From the NCBI GenBank assembly GCA_040758525.1, contig JBFLVQ010000149.1, positions 1-15,545 on the forward strand: a stretch of DNA of 15,545 nucleotides. Reading direction: 5' to 3'. Positions 7,625 to 15,300 of the stretch are shown here, one piece after another. The stretch is from JBFLVQ01 sp040758525 (GTDB taxonomy: Bacteria > Acidobacteriota > Blastocatellia > Chloracidobacteriales > JADJPF01). Below the pieces are notes generated by a model, which was not told where the DNA came from, ran no database searches, and saw nothing but the letters and a program-made list of their open reading frames with translations. Numbering within the stretch: position 1 is the stretch's first letter; every line of letters starts with the position of its first letter. The position numbers were made by a program, and so were the translations under genes.

Positions 7625-8764
7625 ATGCAGTGGCGATATCCTTTATGTGATCTTACTCTGGACGAGGCAGAGATTGCCGCAGTGGCTGATACACTGCGCT
7701 CTGGATGGCTCACGATGGGTCCCCAAACTGAGGCACTAGAAGCCGAATTCGCTGCTCTCTTAGGCATCAAGCATGCTATTGCAGTTGCCAATGGTACAGC
7801 CGCATTACAACTTGCCTATCATCTTTTGGATATAAGGGAGAAGCAGGAGGCAATTATGCCTTCGCTGACATTTGTTGCCACTGCCAATGCGCTTGTTGTG
7901 TTAGGTGGTCGTCCACGCTTTGTTGATATTGCCAGTATATTAGAGCCTACAATTGATCCAGTGGCGATAGAAGCAGCAATAACTGCATCTACACGTGCGA
8001 TTGTGATTATGCATTATGGTGGCTATGCCTGCCGTATGGAAGAGATTATTGCTATTGCTAGAAAGTACAACCTTGCTGTGATAGAAGATTGTGCACATGC
8101 TCCGGGTGCAGAGTTACAGGGTCGCAAGCTTGGCACTTTTGGCACAATTGGCTGTTTTAGTTTCTTCTCTAACAAGAATCTTACTACTGGCGAGGGGGGG
8201 ATGCTTGTTACTGAGAATGATGAACTGGCAGCACGCGCCAGACTGTTACGTTCACATGGTATGACGCGTAGTAGTTGGGCACGCCATCAGCAGGCAGGGG
8301 CAAGCTATGATGTGTTGGAATGTGGATATAATTTCCGTTTAGACGAGATGCGGGCTACGCTTGGACGTATACAGTTACATCGTTTGATATCAAATAATGC
8401 GCGTCGGCGCTACCTATCAGCTCGCTACCGTAGTCTGCTTGCAACTGTTAGTAATGTGGTTCTACCATTCCAGAAAGCGCCAGAGCGTCCTGCTTGTCAC
8501 TTAATGCCAATTCTTGTACCTAGTGCTACCCGTGCCCGTGTCGTAGCTGCGCTGGCACAGCGAGGAATTCAGACCAGCATACATTATCGACCAGTACATA
8601 GTTTTACTGCCTATCGTGATGAACGTGAGATGAATGATTCATTGCTACGTACAAACGAATTTGCTGCACGAGAATTGACATTGCCTCTATATCCAGATTT
8701 GCCAGAAGAGGCTATTGACGAGATCGCCGCTGTTATTGGCGAAACGCTTGCTAACCAGCCATGA
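7625..8764 (+). CDS. DegT/DnrJ/EryC1/StrS-family PLP sugar aminotransferase
   Basis: A complete 379-residue fold-type I aminotransferase of the sugar-nucleotide group. It should transfer an amino group, usually from glutamate, to a keto sugar nucleotide, most simply the 4-keto-6-deoxy product of the dehydratase upstream. Motifs in order: 'SGWLTMGPQTEALE' (substrate and cofactor entry), 'ANGTAALQLA', 'MPSLTFVATANA', 'VIEDCAHAPGA' with D155 contacting the pyridine nitrogen, 'FSFFSNKNLTTGEGGML' with K184 as the expected PLP lysine, 'CGYNFRLDEMRATLG', 'GIQTSIHYRPVH' and a normal C-terminus. The ATG at 7625 is preceded by an AT-rich, 106-nt gap with no clear Shine-Dalgarno; TACAAT at 7618-7623 resembles a -10 box but lies too close to the start and has no -35 partner. 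The 3' end overlaps the glycosyltransferase by ATGA. The family is certain; the sugar product is inferred. Confidence 0.88.
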   Translation: MQWRYPLCDLTLDEAEIAAVADTLRSGWLTMGPQTEALEAEFAALLGIKHAIAVANGTAALQLAYHLLDIREKQEAIMPSLTFVATANALVVLGGRPRFVDIASILEPTIDPVAIEAAITASTRAIVIMHYGGYACRMEEIIAIARKYNLAVIEDCAHAPGAELQGRKLGTFGTIGCFSFFSNKNLTTGEGGMLVTENDELAARARLLRSHGMTRSSWARHQQAGASYDVLECGYNFRLDEMRATLGRIQLHRLISNNARRRYLSARYRSLLATVSNVVLPFQKAPERPACHLMPILVPSATRARVVAALAQRGIQTSIHYRPVHSFTAYRDEREMNDSLLRTNEFAARELTLPLYPDLPEEAIDEIAAVIGETLANQP

Positions 8765-9795
8765 GATTACTCTTCTTTGCGCCTTCTGATAGTGTGCATA
8801 CACGCCGTTGGATCAACTATTTTGCTGAACGCGGCCACCAAGTCTATCTTGCTGATGAACAGTGTGCAGACCCGCCTAGCCTGGTCGCTACAGTGCAACC
8901 AGATCTGGTGCATGGCCATTCAATCACAACATATGGCTGGCGTGCAGCGGTATCTGGTTTTCATCCTCTTGTGCTTACTGCTTGGGGAAATGACCTACTT
9001 ATTGATACTGAAGATGAGGAGTGCCGCCGCTTAACTGCTGCCGCATTGGCAGAGGCGGAACTGGTAACTGCCGATTCCTTAGAACTGCTCGACCAGGCGG
9101 GTAAACTGGGGGCACGGAAAAGACAATTGATTAGGTTTGGCGCAGAGCTTAATATTTTTACAAATACAGGCAATGGCGATGAATTGCGAGTACATCTTGG
9201 GCTTGAGGCGAGTGCCCGGGTAGTTTTGAGTGCGCGTGCATTCGATCCACTTTATAACATAGATATTATTGCCGCAGCGATACCGGAGGTTATTGCACAG
9301 GTTGCTAGCACATATTTTCTTTTCAAGACCTACTTGTGTAATACGCTTATGCGACGTCGCTATCGCGAAACTATAGAACGTAAAATGTTAGACCAAGGTG
9401 TACGCGAACATGCCTATTTTGTTGATGACCTGCCACCGCTGGGAATGCAACAACTCTATCGACTAGCAGAAGTTGTTGTTTCAATACCGAGTAGTGATGG
9501 TTTTCCCGTAACTCTCTTCGAAGCATTGGCCTGTGAACGCCCCGTTATTGTCAGCGATCTACCTGCCTACGATGATATTATTATTGATGGCGTGACCGGA
9601 TTAAGGGTGAAGCCACGTGATGTAGAGAGCCTTGCTGGCGCTATCTGCCGATTGTTAACAGTGCCCACAGAAGGCGCCCAGATGGCACGAACAGGCCGCC
9701 AATTAGCTATCGAACAGGGCAATTTTGCACGAGAAATGGCACGTATAGAGGAGTGCTATTTTTCATTAATAGGAAAACTTAAGGCAACAGAATGA
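8761..9795 (+). CDS. Glycosyltransferase, GT4-like (GT-B fold)
   Basis: A complete 344-residue retaining GT-B glycosyltransferase of the GT4 type, probably at the inner face of the membrane. It opens with the family pattern 'LLFFAPSDSVHTRRWINYFAERGHQV' cut here to its key parts: a first strand followed by the H-x3-W stretch near residues 13-17. Then come 'DLVHGHSITTYGW', 'LTAWGNDLL', 'RFGAELNIF' and a nucleotide-sugar site 'PSSDGFPVTLFEALACERPVIVSDLPA' represented by D246 and E254, the E-x7-E motif with Asp as its first acid. 'GVTGLRVKPRDVESLAGAI' completes the C-terminal domain. The ATGA overlaps with the aminotransferase upstream and the kinase downstream place it in the sugar cassette; it may transfer the amino-deoxy sugar made by the two preceding enzymes. 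The acceptor is unknown. The Shine-Dalgarno is weak, so translation probably depends on coupling. Confidence 0.85.
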   Translation: MRLLFFAPSDSVHTRRWINYFAERGHQVYLADEQCADPPSLVATVQPDLVHGHSITTYGWRAAVSGFHPLVLTAWGNDLLIDTEDEECRRLTAAALAEAELVTADSLELLDQAGKLGARKRQLIRFGAELNIFTNTGNGDELRVHLGLEASARVVLSARAFDPLYNIDIIAAAIPEVIAQVASTYFLFKTYLCNTLMRRRYRETIERKMLDQGVREHAYFVDDLPPLGMQQLYRLAEVVVSIPSSDGFPVTLFEALACERPVIVSDLPAYDDIIIDGVTGLRVKPRDVESLAGAICRLLTVPTEGAQMARTGRQLAIEQGNFAREMARIEECYFSLIGKLKATE

Positions 9796-10631
9796 TAATT
9801 AGTTTCTGGTCAGAGATAAGTAAAACTTTAATCCTACTGGATCGTCAACGCGAGTTGTTACAGCAGACCAATCGCATTTTGGCGGAATTTAAGAGTAAAC
9901 CTAGTCTAACAGTAGATAATTTAGCCGAGTTTAAGAATAATGGAGCAGTATCCACCTCGGCATTGCCTGAACAGAGCTACCAGGATAGTTTTTACAAAGA
10001 ACTTTTCCGTACTCAGGAGGCCGAGCGTGCACGTATTGCCCGCGAACTGCACGACGAGTTTGGCCAAGCCATCACCGCGATTTATACTGAGATAGAGCTA
10101 GCTTGTCGGGAAGGACTGGATCCAGACTCTCCCCTTGCCATACGCATACAGCATATTAAAGAATTGCTTGAACATACAGGACACGAGATACAGCGACTCG
10201 CTTATGATTTACGTCCTGCTGCACTCGATCATTTGGGCCTTAGCGCGGCATTAATGATATTGGTGGAAGATATCCGTGAGCGTAATGGTATACAGATAAG
10301 TTTCAATAATAGTAAAGAAGTTGGAACAATCTCAAAGGATATTGAACTAGCGTTCTACCGGGTTGCACAAGAAGCACTCACTAATGTTGTTAAGCATGCT
10401 GATGCAGCTAAAGTTAATATTGCGCTCAAGCGTTTACGAACATCACTGCGACTAGAAGTGAAAGATAATGGTGTAGGCTTCAATATTAGTACTCTATATA
10501 ACAAAGGGAGACTACGTCATATGGGTCTTTGGGGTATGCGAGAACGATTACGGCTACTGGGTGGCGAGTTAATAATTAATTCTCGTCCTGGCAGCGGCAC
10601 ACAACTGTTTGCTCGTGTGCCACTACATTGA
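9792..10631 (+). CDS. Soluble sensor histidine kinase, HisKA_3 (NarL/DegS type)
   Basis: A 279-residue histidine kinase that should autophosphorylate on H87 ('ARELHDEFGQ') and pass the phosphate to the response regulator downstream. Residues 1-75 hold a short predicted helix or coiled coil (about 15-35) and no membrane segment or recognisable sensor domain, so it is cytoplasmic and must sense an internal cue or a partner protein. Residues 76-145 form the HisKA_3 dimerisation domain, ending with 'LRPAALDHLGLSAAL'. The ATPase domain shows an N-box 'QEALTNVVKHA' (N198), a G1 box 'DNGVGF' (D225), 'GLWGMRERLRLLGG' and 'SRPGSGT'. AAGG at 9781-9784 lies 7 nt before the ATG, which overlaps the glycosyltransferase stop as ATGA. 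The coupling suggests that kinase level follows that of the sugar enzymes. The family is confident. Confidence 0.9.
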   Translation: MIISFWSEISKTLILLDRQRELLQQTNRILAEFKSKPSLTVDNLAEFKNNGAVSTSALPEQSYQDSFYKELFRTQEAERARIARELHDEFGQAITAIYTEIELACREGLDPDSPLAIRIQHIKELLEHTGHEIQRLAYDLRPAALDHLGLSAALMILVEDIRERNGIQISFNNSKEVGTISKDIELAFYRVAQEALTNVVKHADAAKVNIALKRLRTSLRLEVKDNGVGFNISTLYNKGRLRHMGLWGMRERLRLLGGELIINSRPGSGTQLFARVPLH

Positions 10632-10651
10632 AAATAAGGATATATTGACCA

Positions 10652-11275
10652 ATGATTCGTATATTAGTGGCCGATGATCACAATATTGTGCGCAAAGGGT
10701 TTGTTTCTCTACTCACACAAGAGCATGAGCTATCGGTAGTGGGCGAAGCTGAGACAGGCCAACAGGCGATAGCATTGGTTCGTCAACTCACCCCTGACTT
10801 GGTACTCTTGGATATTACTCTACCCGACTTAAGCGGGATAGAAGTGACGAAGCGAATACGTGAAATATCTCCCTATACACGAGTCTTGATCCTTTCTATG
10901 CACTCAGAGAAAGTATTTGTCTTACAATCATTACAAGCTGGTGCAAGCGGCTATTTGCTCAAATTTAGCCAACCTAAACTGCTCTTTGAGGCAATTCATC
11001 AGGTCTATGCTGGCAAACATTTTCTCAGTCCAGAGATCTCTACACAAGGTTTTACCAAAGATCTGCATCAGCAAAGCGAAAATGGTGTGCTTACCAAGCG
11101 TGAGCTACAGGTATTACGGCTTATTGCCGAAGGACTAACCAACAAAGGAGTTGCTGGTGAACTCTCGATTAGTGTAAAAACAGCGGAAAACCACCGCAAA
11201 AACCTAATGAATAAACTAAACCTCCACAATACCGCCAGCTTAGTACGTTATGCCATTGATAATGAGGTTCTCTAG
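10652..11275 (+). CDS. NarL/FixJ-family response regulator with LuxR-type HTH
   Basis: A 207-residue transcription regulator and the likely partner of the kinase 20 nt upstream. The receiver domain (about 1-120) has the acidic pair D8-D9 ('VADDHN'), the phospho-acceptor D54 ('VLLDITLPDLSG'), S82 ('LSMHS') and K104 ('GYLLKFS'), all positions expected for an active receiver. After a short linker the LuxR/GerE domain begins at 'LTKRELQVLRLIAEGLTNK' (about 147) with the recognition region 'ISVKTAENHRKNLMNKL' and a normal C-terminus 'NTASLVRYAIDNEVL'. AAGGA at 10636-10640 lies 11 nt before the ATG, a rather long spacing. It ends 39 nt from the convergent HTH gene. Targets cannot be named; the upstream sugar and ASPIC operon and the dyad-rich region near 12,100 are obvious candidates. 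Confidence 0.92.
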   Translation: MIRILVADDHNIVRKGFVSLLTQEHELSVVGEAETGQQAIALVRQLTPDLVLLDITLPDLSGIEVTKRIREISPYTRVLILSMHSEKVFVLQSLQAGASGYLLKFSQPKLLFEAIHQVYAGKHFLSPEISTQGFTKDLHQQSENGVLTKRELQVLRLIAEGLTNKGVAGELSISVKTAENHRKNLMNKLNLHNTASLVRYAIDNEVL

Positions 11276-11314
11276 TTAGTGAAATTAGACTCTCGGTAAT
11301 GTAGAGAGCTTTAG

Positions 11315-12091
11315 CTACTTTTCTGAACTCATTAATGCATCAATTCCTTCGGCTATAGTTGTCGCGTACTGCTCGATAGTTTGTAGGTGATCGACAAACG
11401 ATTCCTGGCTATCACAACTATAACGACATTGTTCTATAACCCGTAGTAATGCCTTTGATTGAATGTTGATAAATTGAATCAGGTTGCTTGTTAGTGGCGA
11501 TGACTTAGCAATGCTGCGCAGTTGTCTACCATTGCTGTGTTGTTCTTGTACCAACGCACGCTTCAGTTGACCTACGGTTGCCGTCTCCAGTGCAATTGCA
11601 CAGGTTGGCTCACCATTTATTACCACTATGATTCCCTCTTTAAGTATCAGATCTAGTTTGTCAGTAGGTAGCGCATGCAGTATATAGAGTTTGGTAAAAC
11701 CCATTGAGAAGAGACGCTCAACGGTTTGACGCTCTTCAGCAAGTTGTGCTTGCTCCCAGCGTTGATCAATAAATTCGACTACCTTCATCAGTTTGTAGAC
11801 ATGCTGACGACTGTAGCCAAGGCCACGTTGGCAGAAATCTGAAAACGATCGGTAACCACCCCAGCGATAGAGACGCTCGTTGGCAATCTTACGCAGTCGG
11901 CTGCCCATTGCATACCAGTACTCATCAGGGCTCTGATGCAAGTTCTTTAGTTCTTCTGCAAGGGCTTTGAAGTCCGAAGTCAGTGACCTTAAGCGCAAGA
12001 ATTGTGATTCAAGATCTTCATGCCTGTTAGGAATTGTCAGTGAGCCAGCAATTGGACTGTTGGTTGAATATGACCTAGTTGGTGAAGACAT
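11315..12091 (-). CDS. Unrecognised protein with probable helix-turn-helix
   Basis: Minus strand, 258 residues from the ATG at 12091-12089. That start has AGGAG (12104-12100) 8 nt upstream. The longer open frame to 12259 has no ribosome site, and its extra 56 residues look non-coding (intergenic-like, Cys and His scattered). I do not recognise the family. Residues 28-55 form a charged helix; about 57-75 and 80-110 are helical, with 'YRSFSDFCQRGLGYSRQHVYK' best read as helix-turn-helix: 'DFCQRGLGYSRQHVYKLMKV' has the helix, the Gly-Tyr-Ser turn and a recognition helix. 'SMGFTKLYILHALPTDKLD' (129-147) resembles the second small HTH-like unit seen in some ParB/KorB-like or phage regulators. Residues 200-250 are helical, probably for self-association. 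It lies convergent with the response regulator and divergent from the CheB-CheR gene. A dyad covers its ribosome site, so self-regulation is possible. The DNA-binding role is inferred. Confidence 0.72.
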   Translation of the reverse strand: MSSPTRSYSTNSPIAGSLTIPNRHEDLESQFLRLRSLTSDFKALAEELKNLHQSPDEYWYAMGSRLRKIANERLYRWGGYRSFSDFCQRGLGYSRQHVYKLMKVVEFIDQRWEQAQLAEERQTVERLFSMGFTKLYILHALPTDKLDLILKEGIIVVINGEPTCAIALETATVGQLKRALVQEQHSNGRQLRSIAKSSPLTSNLIQFINIQSKALLRVIEQCRYSCDSQESFVDHLQTIEQYATTIAEGIDALMSSEK

Positions 12092-12093
12092 AA

Positions 12094-12118
12094 TCAAATC
12101 TCCTAAATCAAGATTTGA
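12094..12118 (-). promoter_or_regulatory. 8-bp inverted repeat overlapping the HTH gene's ribosome binding site
   Basis: TCAAATCT at 12094-12101 and AGATTTGA at 12111-12118 are exact reverse complements with a 9-nt spacer. The Shine-Dalgarno of the minus-strand gene (AGGAG, 12104-12100) spans the loop and the 3' arm of this repeat. In RNA it would form an 8-bp hairpin that partly hides the ribosome site; in DNA it is a dyad suitable for a dimeric regulator. Either form of self-control by the encoded HTH protein is possible. An exact 8-bp match this close is unlikely by chance in an intergenic region of 280 bp (roughly a few percent). Confidence 0.45.
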
Positions 12119-12132
12119 GCGATAACTGTCGA

Positions 12133-12150
12133 GAAATCTTTCCGAAATCT
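12133..12150. repeat. Two GAAATCT repeats at 11-bp phasing
   Basis: GAAATCT occurs at 12133-12139 and again at 12144-12150, start to start 11 bp, about one helical turn. The same AAATCT core is present in both arms of the inverted repeat at 12094-12118. Three copies in one direction and one in the other within 56 bp look like a regulator binding array in the leader of the minus-strand gene. This is pattern evidence only. Confidence 0.35.
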
Positions 12151-12295
12151 CTTGGCGAACACACAGTCTGTGATCACCATAGGTCGAGAATTTATGTAAA
12201 TGTTTTATACCACAGATTCTCGTTGTCGCATATGACTTATACACCTCATACTCCCGCATTCAGGCTAAAGATATTGTCGGCATTGGAGATGCGGC

Positions 12296-12325
12296 TTGAT
12301 TAGATCAACGGATCTACAGTAGATT
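12296..12325 (+). promoter_or_regulatory. Candidate sigma-70 promoter for the CheB-CheR-PAS gene with a dyad in its spacer
   Basis: TTGATT at 12296-12301 and TAGATT at 12320-12325 are separated by 18 nt, and each matches its consensus hexamer at four of six positions. The predicted transcript would start near 12332 and have a leader of about 40 nt before the ATG at 12374. A perfect 6-bp inverted repeat, TAGATC at 12301-12306 and GATCTA at 12311-12316 with a 4-nt loop, fills the spacer, where a repressor or activator could act. Support is modest. Confidence 0.33.
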
Positions 12326-12373
12326 GGTAAGCCCCATTAATCTGTGGCTTTGTCCCTTTTTCCGAGTCTGTTT

Positions 12374-15300
12374 ATGACAGAAACTAGTAACAAGTCACAT
12401 AAAAGTATTTACGAGCTTGTTGTGGTAGGAGCTTCTGCCGGTGGTATTGAGGCGCTTTCAACCCTGGTAAGGACTTTGCCAACCGATTTTCCTATTCCCA
12501 TTGTATTAGCACAGCATTTGGATCCTAGCCGTCCTAGTAGACTAGGTTTAATCCTGGAGCGTTGTACTAGCACACCTATAGTAGTGGTTGAAGGTAGTTG
12601 TCGGCTTCAGGCTGGTCATATCTATGTCATACCTGCCAACCAGCATGTGGCAATTAATGATGGTAAGGTTGAGCTTATAGATGATCATCAGGAACGTCCC
12701 AAACCATCTTTGGATCTATTGTTGTCAACTGCCGCCAAGGCTTATGGGGAAAATCTGATCGCAATTATTTTAACCGGCTCTGGCAATGATGGAACGGCTG
12801 GCGCCGTAGATGTCAAGAATGCTGGTGGTACGGTGATAATTCAGAATCCGCGTACAGCACGCTTTCCTTCAATGCCTATGGCTTTGCCACCCAATGCAGT
12901 TGATTTCATTGCTGATCTAGAGAAGATCAGTCCGTTGCTCTATGATTTGGTAACTGATACGAGTATGTCCAAATCAGCGGAAAAATCTGATGAAATCTTG
13001 ACTGAGATTCTTCAGAAGGTAAATGACCAGGTAAATATTGACTTCCGCACTTACAAGACTTCAACAATTATGCGACGTATCAACCGTCGTATGATAATTA
13101 CCAACAATATATCTTTAGAAGGTTATACACATTATTTGGACTTACATCCTGAGGAAGTGCGTGAATTGGCGGCTGCTTTTCTCATCAAAGTAACACATTT
13201 CTTTCGGGATCCAGAAGCCTTCTTATATCTACAGAAGACTATTCTGCCAAAGTTGATACAGTACGGACGCGAGCATAATAATATACTGAGATTCTGGTCG
13301 GCTGGTTGTGCCACTGGCGAAGAACCCTATTCGCTAGCATTATTGGTCGCCGATCTGCTAGGTCATGAACTGAATGATTGGAACATTAAGATCTTTGCTA
13401 CCGATCTAGATGAGGCAGCAATCAGTTTCGCGCGGCGCGGCGTCTACTGCGATAGTGTATTACGTAATCTTCCCCGTGACTATATAAATCAATATTTCGA
13501 GCGTGTTGATACCATGCATCGTATTATTAAGCCTATACGCCAGATGCTGATATTTGGCCAACAGGATTTGAGCTGGAGCGCGCCATTTCCACGTATCGAT
13601 CTTATTGTCTGTCGTAACCTGCTGATCTATTTCACATCAGAACTGCAACAACGTGTCTTTAACCTTTTTGGCTACTCCTTGCGTCAGGATGGTTACCTTT
13701 TTTTGGGAAAGGCAGAAACGGCTTGGCCGGCGAAATCAACCTTCGAGTTAGTTAATAAGAAATGGAAGATCTATATCTGTAGACATAGTAATCTGACGAC
13801 TGGGCAACGTAGCGATCTATCTAATATGACGCATCTATTGGTGCGGCGGCGCGCACCCTTAGCCCCAATGAAACTAGTGAATAGTCAGGTCAATGTTCCA
13901 GAGGCTGCCGCTTCTATTGAAGTAGTACCACTACGAAATTTCAATGAGACGCTGCTACGTTATCTGCCCATCAGTGTGGTGATAATTGATCGCTCTTATC
14001 ACATATTGATGGCTAATGGATCGGCTCGTCGGCTGTTGGGAATACGTGAGCCAAATATAGATAAAGAACAGGATTTCCTACATGCTTTGCGTGGTATTCC
14101 TTATGCCAAAATACGTGCTGCCATTGATATGGTATTTCAGGAACGTAGTCCTGTGACGATCAATGAAGTAGAACTGGAGTTGGCGCTAGGTGGTGATGGC
14201 CGTTTTCTTAATTTCTCGATTATGCCGATGTCAATGGAGAACGATGGTGTCGATATTGCGCTGATCACTATTAGTGATGTAACGGAACAGGTACAGATCC
14301 GTCAGCGACTAGAGAAGGCTCAAGTTGAACAGGCCAAGTTGCTAAATGAATTGAGCACTGCTAATCGGCGTCTGAATGAAATGAACAAGGAGTTTATGGA
14401 TGCTAATGAGGCGTTGCAAGCAGCCAACGAGGAGATGATGCTTACACAAGAAGAGCTGCAGGCGACCAATGAGGAGTTTGAAACTACTAATGAGGAGTTG
14501 CAAGCCACTAATGAGGAATTAGAAACCAACAATGAAGAATTGCAGGCTACTAATGAAGAGTTAGAAGCTACTAATCAAGAGCTACTAGCGCGCTCCAATG
14601 AGTTACAAGAAATGGCAGCAATGGTCAATAGTGAGCGATTACGTCTTAATAGGCTAGTAGAAATGGCGCCATTCTATATACTGGTGCTACGTGGCGTGCA
14701 ATTGATTGTAGAGACCTATAGTCCCCATTATGCGCGCCTGTTCAAAGATCAGAATGTGGTAGGTAAACCATTGCGAGAGATCTTTTGGAAGCCAGAGATG
14801 GCCGATTTTGTCAATCTGGTGCAAGATGTCTATCAGAGTAATGTTCCACAAACGACTGGGAGAATGGTCACCTATGTTGTTGATGAAGACGATAAACTCA
14901 CGGAGAACTATTTTGTCTATACCATTATTCCTACCAAAACCGGTGAAGTAGATGGCGTGATTATTTACGCTATTGATGTAACTGAACAGAGGGTTAAGGA
15001 TAAAGAGGAAGAGCGCGATAGGCTGAAGTTGATTATAGAAAACTGTGTACATGTAGCACTAGGTCTTTACGATGCCCAAACTACCCAACTGATTCAAGCC
15101 AGTCCCCTCTATATGGATATTTTGTCACGCAACTATAAGCATGAGCATAGCGAACTGGTGAGTAGCAAATGGGAGGATATCTGCTTGCCAGCAGGCCATG
15201 ATGAAGGTATCGAATATTTCAACAAGGTAGTAAAGGATGCTACACCATTGCGCTGGCTCAACTATACTAGCAAGCTCTCCGGTGCACTGCAGAATACGGT

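Noticed and set aside
11276..11314. Bidirectional terminator between the convergent genes
   Set aside because: CTCTC at 11290-11294 can pair with GAGAG at 11304-11308, but a 5-bp stem with a 9-nt loop and no T-run is too weak to call.
12092..12259. N-terminal extension of the minus-strand HTH gene to 314 residues
   Set aside because: No ribosome site at the far start, intergenic-looking residues, and a strong Shine-Dalgarno at the ATG of 12091 supports the shorter protein.
12344..12373. GTG start for the CheB-CheR gene
   Set aside because: It adds ten residues without family similarity and has no ribosome site; the ATG at 12374 lies at the usual distance from the CheB core. The choice is not certain.
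14320..14532. Antisense frame with repeated Ser-Asn-Ser-Ser-Leu-Val units
   Set aside because: It is the mirror of the 21-bp coiled-coil repeats on the plus strand.
14462..14587. Tandem repeat as a CRISPR array or satellite
   Set aside because: There are no spacers; the 21-bp period equals one heptad of a known signalling coiled coil and stays in frame.
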